Shown piece after piece: positions 12,911 through 13,070 of a stretch of DNA of 13,070 bases. Made by a program: the position numbers and the translations under genes. How positions within the stretch are numbered: the stretch's first letter is position 1; every line of letters starts with the position of its first letter. The stretch lies in assembly GCA_964475135.1 (NCBI GenBank), contig CAYYWL010000038.1:1-13070 (forward strand). Reading direction: 5' to 3'. The DNA is from TMED14 sp964475135. Its GTDB lineage: Bacteria > Bacteroidota > Bacteroidia > Flavobacteriales > Schleiferiaceae. The notes under the pieces are model-generated. The model made no database searches. It had not been told where the DNA came from and saw only the letters and a program-made list of their open reading frames with translations.

Positions 12911-13070
12911 AGGGTGCTGACATACTCCTCGGCCTGCAATGGGGCGACGAAGGGAAAGGTAAAATTGTGGACGTCCTCACGCGGGACTACGACGTCGTAG
13001 CGCGATTTCAGGGCGGCCCCAACGCCGGGCACACCCTTGAATTTGAAGGTATTAAGCACGTTCTGCACAC
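12907..13070 (+). CDS. purA: Adenylosuccinate synthase (partial, N-terminal part)
   Basis: The window ends 54 codons into purA. The diagnostic N-terminus is clear: LLGLQWGDEGKGKIVDVL contains the GTP-binding GDEGKGK loop, and FQGGPNAGHT carries the conserved IMP/aspartate-site region with the catalytic Asp (loop) and His. The enzyme joins IMP and aspartate using GTP, the first committed step to AMP. The ATG at 12907 overlaps the fur stop in ATGA, so translation is probably coupled to fur and both come from the fur promoter. No separate promoter box precedes it. The adjacency of a Fur-family gene and purA is familiar in Bacteroidota, to my recollection. Confidence 0.96.
   Translation, partial: MKGADILLGLQWGDEGKGKIVDVLTRDYDVVARFQGGPNAGHTLEFEGIKHVLH

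Noticed and set aside
1..13070. Defence island, prophage, insertion sequence or CRISPR array
   Set aside because: No integrase, transposase, terminal inverted repeats, direct-repeat array or defence-domain protein; the two XRE regulators and the short SSB alone are not enough to claim one.

Overview
The window looks like a scaffold from a Bacteroidota genome, most likely a Flavobacteriales-type bacterium with an estimated mid-50s % GC. Three things point there. Several families are typical of that phylum: DUF2452, TIGR02757/DUF2400, the SRPBCC 'cell division inhibitor-like' family, and a PorE-like TPR/PD40/OmpA protein. Shine-Dalgarno sites are almost absent. Many start codons are preceded by the Bacteroidota -7 element TAnnTTTG. 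Two 100-N runs (6100-6199 and 8264-8363) are scaffold placeholders that interrupt three genes.

Layout. Positions 1-1870 (minus strand) hold a four-cysteine zinc-ribbon protein, a BaiN/HI0933-like flavoprotein and the N-terminal part of an XRE regulator with an inverted-repeat operator candidate. A 192-bp AT-rich intergenic region follows. Next are a short tail-less SSB (plus) that overlaps tail-to-tail with an M14-type carboxypeptidase (minus). Divergent from the peptidase is a run of plus-strand genes: a secreted PhoD-like phosphatase, a small XRE regulator, an SRPBCC protein, DUF2452, and an alpha/beta hydrolase cut by gap 1. On the minus strand, sucC is followed 6 nt later by pnuC, which runs into gap 1. 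Divergent from sucC is a tight plus-strand cluster of lolD-like ABC ATPase (cut by gap 2), TIGR02757 and rarA, with 7-8 nt overlaps. rarA meets the minus-strand PorE-like gene at a shared TTAA stop. Divergent from that gene, a Fur-family regulator overlaps the start of purA (ATGA) at the right end.

Functionally this is mostly core genome: TCA cycle (sucC), NAD precursor uptake (pnuC), purine synthesis (purA), replication-fork maintenance (rarA), ssDNA binding, lipoprotein-type ABC export and cell envelope (PorE-like), metal-responsive regulation (Fur), and several conserved genes of unknown function. I found no mobile element, CRISPR array, tRNA, rRNA or defence system.

The most notable signals are architectural. 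At least nine genes carry a perfect or near-perfect TAnnTTTG box ending only 4-5 nt before the ATG, which predicts leaderless mRNAs. In two cases the box begins with the stop codon of the preceding gene. The Fur protein has lost the cysteine pairs of the structural zinc site while keeping the metal-sensing ligands.
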